Part shown: in pieces, positions 62,111 through 64,000 of the stretch
How positions within the stretch are numbered: the first letter of the stretch is position 1
Layout of the letters: each line of letters opens with the position of its first letter
Source of the DNA: a virus
IMG/VR virus record: IMGVR_UViG_3300008117_003079
Span: 30,187-94,186 of that record
Strand: one strand, 5' to 3'
Length of the DNA stretch: 64,000 nucleotides
The notes under the pieces: generated by a model
Seen by the model: only the letters and a program-made list of their open reading frames with translations
What the model was told of the DNA's origin: nothing
Database searches by the model: none
Program-made: the position numbers and the translations under genes

Positions 62111-62347
62111 TTATAAATTTTCTACACTATTCCATTTTTTTAAATCACAACTACCCATAACAGGTGTGAATATCTTTTTACCTAATGGGCATCCACACTC
62201 ACCGCATATCTCTGTAAATACTACGGAAGGAGTTCTTGATGGACAAGTTTGACAAATAGTGTATCGTTTTCCGGCTAATGTAGTTTGTTCGGGAGTTGGA
62301 TTTGCCGCTCTTCTCCAACTTAAAAATATCTCTGATGCTTTATTCAT
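62111..62347 (-). CDS. Zinc-ribbon-like small protein
   Basis: 78 residues with six Cys: CQTC (32-35), CGECGC (48-53) and Cys67 (GSCDLKKW). The pattern CxxCPxR ... CxxCGCPLxxK ... CxLxxW recurs in small proteins of T4-like marine phages. A zinc-binding fold is likely. Overlaps the upstream gene by 4 bases. Confidence 0.75.
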   Translation of the reverse strand: MNKASEIFLSWRRAANPTPEQTTLAGKRYTICQTCPSRTPSVVFTEICGECGCPLGKKIFTPVMGSCDLKKWNSVENL

Positions 62348-62646
62348 AAAGATTTCACTATATCATTGATTCGTTTACATTGCTCAAAGAGTTCAAAATC
62401 TATCATTCTCTGATGTATCCAATCTAATATCGAACTATACTCCTCCTTCTTAACAGTAACGTATGCAGGTACTCCTTCAAATCTAAATATAACTAACTCT
62501 TTAGTTCCTTTGATTTTTTTGAAAATTTCGATTAAATCAATAATCTTAACCATCTGCTCCGCCGTCATTTCTATTTTACAAATATAATCTTTCCAATCTA
62601 ATTGGATATAACTTTTTTCTAAACTAGATAAAACCTTGGCGTTCAT
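62344..62646 (-). CDS. Hypothetical protein at the head of the minus-strand operon
   Basis: 100 residues, not recognised. Helical with two Cys (YICKIEM, FEQCKRIN). First gene of the leftward unit, with the promoter candidate at 62671-62701. The start codon is preceded by TCTGT. Confidence 0.75.
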   Translation of the reverse strand: MNAKVLSSLEKSYIQLDWKDYICKIEMTAEQMVKIIDLIEIFKKIKGTKELVIFRFEGVPAYVTVKKEEYSSILDWIHQRMIDFELFEQCKRINDIVKSL

Positions 62647-62670
62647 ACAGATGTAAATGATTAGAGTATA

Positions 62671-62701
62671 ACAATATACTAATAATTATTAAATTTTCCA
62701 A
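62671..62701 (-). promoter_or_regulatory. Host-like promoter (leftward), TTG-N20-TATATTGT
   Basis: Minus strand TTG (62701-62699), 20 bases, TATATTGT (62678-62671), 24 bases above the ATG at 62646. It forms a divergent pair with the plus-strand promoter at 62719-62749. Confidence 0.65.
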
Positions 62702-62718
62702 AATAATCGATGAAATAC

Positions 62719-62749
62719 TTGTTTTTTATTTCGGAATTTCGTACATTGT
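62719..62749 (+). promoter_or_regulatory. Host-like early promoter (rightward), TTG-N20-TACATTGT
   Basis: TTG (62719-62721), 20 bases, TACATTGT (62742-62749). It is followed by GTAATAAAGA, close to sequences after the two other plus-strand promoters. Confidence 0.65.
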
Positions 62750-62771
62750 GATTGTAATAAAGATACCCTAT

Positions 62772-62918
62772 ATGAAAAACGAAACAGATATTCTAATAAA
62801 AATATCAGAGTTAGAACTTGCACTCTCAAAAGAGATGAAACTCGATATCTTACACGATATTAATATATTAAAAATACAAACTCAAATCGATACTCTTAAT
62901 TGGGTATTAGAAAAATAA
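62772..62918 (+). CDS. Small early hypothetical protein
   Basis: 48 residues, start ATG 62772, stop 62916-62918. Helical and charged (MKNETDILIKISELELALSK). First plus-strand early gene, 22 bases after the promoter's -7 element. No function recognised. Confidence 0.7.
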   Translation: MKNETDILIKISELELALSKEMKLDILHDINILKIQTQIDTLNWVLEK

Positions 62919-62930
62919 TTACGAAAGTAC

Positions 62931-62961
62931 TTGGAATTGCGAAAAGTTTTTCGTAGATTAG
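62931..62961 (+). promoter_or_regulatory. Early promoter copy with internal inverted repeat
   Basis: TTG (62931-62933), 20 bases, TAGATTAG (62954-62961). The spacer contains CGAAAA-GT-TTTTCG (62940-62953), a 6-bp inverted repeat ending at the -7 element. The following AGTAATAAGA recurs after the other early promoters. Confidence 0.65.
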
Positions 62962-62999
62962 TAGAGTAATAAGAAATGAACCTTTAACCCCCCTTAATT

Positions 63000-63329
63000 A
63001 TGAATTACCTTATTGACCCCCAAAGTTTAGTGTTCAACTCTCATAGAGTTAGTGGTTTCACCAAAATGGTTGGTGATGAGCATATCCCACAATGGGATTT
63101 GTTGGAAGTAGCAACCGAAGTTGCTGAAGAATGGACAGATGATTGGCCTGAAGACCAAGGATTTGGTTCATCTGATGGAACTTATATGATGAAAGATTTC
63201 ATCGATAATGTGATTTGGAGATATGCTAGTGGTAGATTGATGACCAAATTTACTCCATCACTTTCGATAGTGGAGTATTCGGAAGCCGAATATCACAATA
63301 GAGTTCAACGAATGGAAAGCGGACTATAA
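63000..63329 (+). CDS. Early hypothetical protein
   Basis: 109 residues, not recognised. Acidic with Trp-rich middle (EEWTDDWPEDQGFGSSDG), a mark of conserved small proteins in large phages. CCCCCC-containing leader just above the ATG. One base before the next gene. Confidence 0.75.
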   Translation: MNYLIDPQSLVFNSHRVSGFTKMVGDEHIPQWDLLEVATEVAEEWTDDWPEDQGFGSSDGTYMMKDFIDNVIWRYASGRLMTKFTPSLSIVEYSEAEYHNRVQRMESGL

Positions 63330-63330
63330 T

Positions 63331-63591
63331 ATGAGAAAGACAGAATTCTTTAAAAACTATGGTGGAGCATTAGTTGCTATAACCGCCGATGATGCAGAGT
63401 ATGGTGATTTCCTACTACTTCATCCAGAAGAAATAGAAATGGCAAAAGTATATGAAAGTTTAGGTTGTACTATCGTATCCGTACATGAAATGGAAGATGG
63501 TGATGATGATATTGATATGAATCAGCCCTGTGATTATGGTAACCAACCATTTAAAATTGGATACTTTGCATTAGATAACCCAAACTTTTAA
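63331..63591 (+). CDS. Early hypothetical protein
   Basis: 86 residues, not recognised. Acidic (EMEDGDDDIDMNQPCDYG) with an aromatic C-terminus (GYFALDNPNF). Co-transcribed with the neighbours on both sides. No motif decides its role. Confidence 0.75.
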   Translation: MRKTEFFKNYGGALVAITADDAEYGDFLLLHPEEIEMAKVYESLGCTIVSVHEMEDGDDDIDMNQPCDYGNQPFKIGYFALDNPNF

Positions 63592-63613
63592 TTAACCAAA
63601 TCCCCTAAATTAT

Positions 63614-63829
63614 ATGTATAATTACAGAACTCTCTCTAAATCCCAACTTATCGAATTGGTAAACGGAATTGAATCCACTCTTTCGAATTCAATCTACACT
63701 GCGGAAAAAGAAGCAAAAGAGTATTCCACCGAACTACCATCCCAACTGGCATTTGAAGTTGGGTATTTCAAAGGGTATGTTAAAACCGTACTATCTCTAA
63801 TTGAAGAATACAAAAATTGTTCAAAATAA
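63614..63829 (+). CDS. Early hypothetical protein
   Basis: 71 residues, not recognised. Starts MYNYRTLSKSQLIELVNGIE, then an amphipathic helix with many Glu/Lys, ending YKNCSK. Preceded by a CCCCTAAA leader motif. Function unknown. Confidence 0.75.
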   Translation: MYNYRTLSKSQLIELVNGIESTLSNSIYTAEKEAKEYSTELPSQLAFEVGYFKGYVKTVLSLIEEYKNCSK

Positions 63830-63852
63830 TTTTAAAATATTTTCACAAACCC

Positions 63853-63883
63853 TTGGAATTACGAAAAGTTTTTCGTACATTTA
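63853..63883 (+). promoter_or_regulatory. Early promoter copy with internal inverted repeat
   Basis: TTG (63853-63855), 20 bases, TACATTTA (63876-63883), with CGAAAA-GT-TTTTCG (63862-63875) in the spacer. Strongly similar to the copy at 62931; followed by AAGTAATAAGAG. Confidence 0.7.
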
Positions 63884-63921
63884 TAAAGTAATAAGAGATA
63901 ACCCCTAAAACCCCTAACAAA

Positions 63922-64000
63922 ATGAGTAAGAAAATCAAAATCCAAATCAGTAACCAAACTTTCGAACTTCCTTCCAACGCATTGTGGTTCGATAAGTGGA
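63922..64000 (+). CDS. Start of an early gene, truncated at the window edge
   Basis: ATG at 63922, open to the end of the window (26 codons). It begins MSKKIKIQISNQTFELPSNA and has a CCCCTAAC leader motif. Not recognised from this fragment. Confidence 0.65.
   Translation, partial: MSKKIKIQISNQTFELPSNALWFDKW

Noticed and set aside
1-64000. T4-type TATAAATA late promoters read in the plus direction
   Set aside because: The TATAAATA strings on the plus strand lie just above minus-strand starts and have no plus-strand genes after them, so the reverse reading TATATTTATA was preferred.
1-64000. tRNA genes, rRNA, integrase, insertion sequences and homing endonucleases
   Set aside because: Looked for by eye and none seen; almost all bases are covered by protein genes. 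A covariance-model search would be decisive for tRNAs.

Overview
The window looks like about 64 kb of a large, AT-rich, T4-like myovirus genome, probably one that infects a member of the Bacteroidota. The T4-type signature is the baseplate set (gp6-like, gp25-like and a hub/needle protein), an SbcCD/gp46-gp47 recombination protein, a DnaG/gp61-type primase and a phage sigma factor. Three observations point to a Bacteroidota host: start codons are preceded by A-rich stretches with no Shine-Dalgarno sequence; nine promoter candidates have the form TTG-N20-TAnnTTK, close to the Bacteroidota sigma-A consensus; and base composition is very AT-rich by eye. No ribosomal RNA, tRNA, integrase or CRISPR array was seen.

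Layout. Almost everything from 1 to 62646 reads on the minus strand, in tightly packed operons with ATGA or TAATG overlaps. Positions 62772 to 64000 hold a short plus-strand block of small, probably early genes. One small plus-strand gene (23815-23988) interrupts the minus block. Transcription of the minus block runs from high to low coordinates.

Regions. 1-17744 is a sugar and surface-modification island: two HAD-type proteins, three radical SAM/sugar-nucleotide type enzymes, an RmlC-like epimerase, an NAD-dependent epimerase, a short TPP enzyme, three beta-1,4-galactosyltransferase-like proteins that each carry a LamG domain inserted inside the catalytic fold, further glycosyltransferases, a methyltransferase and an SGNH-type protein. 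17741-23711 encodes a 1746-residue fibre with a collagen-like segment and a C-terminal S74 self-cleaving chaperone, plus a possible tip protein. 23985-29455 is replication and recombination: a natural Mre11-Rad50 fusion, primase and a T7-type endonuclease I. 29486-46894 is the tail/baseplate module. 46954-54602 holds carbamoyltransferase, sigma factor, peptide deformylase, a nucleotidyltransferase, UV endonuclease, Hsp20 and an HD phosphohydrolase. 54663-62646 is a second modification island: SGNH, radical SAM, three 2-oxoglutarate oxygenases, SGNH, a protein with tandem Hint (intein-like) domains, a sulfotransferase-like protein and a GmhA-like sugar isomerase.

How it may work together (inference). 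Nucleotide-sugar enzymes, glycosyltransferases, carbamoyl- and sulfotransferase-like proteins, hydroxylases and SGNH proteins could together build and decorate a glycan on the virion, with the Thr-rich collagen-like fibre as one possible acceptor. Regulation appears to have two classes: a host-like TTG-N20-TAnnTTK class in front of early or middle genes, and a TATATTTATA motif without a TTG element in front of many structural or late genes, which would fit the encoded sigma factor acting as a late sigma.
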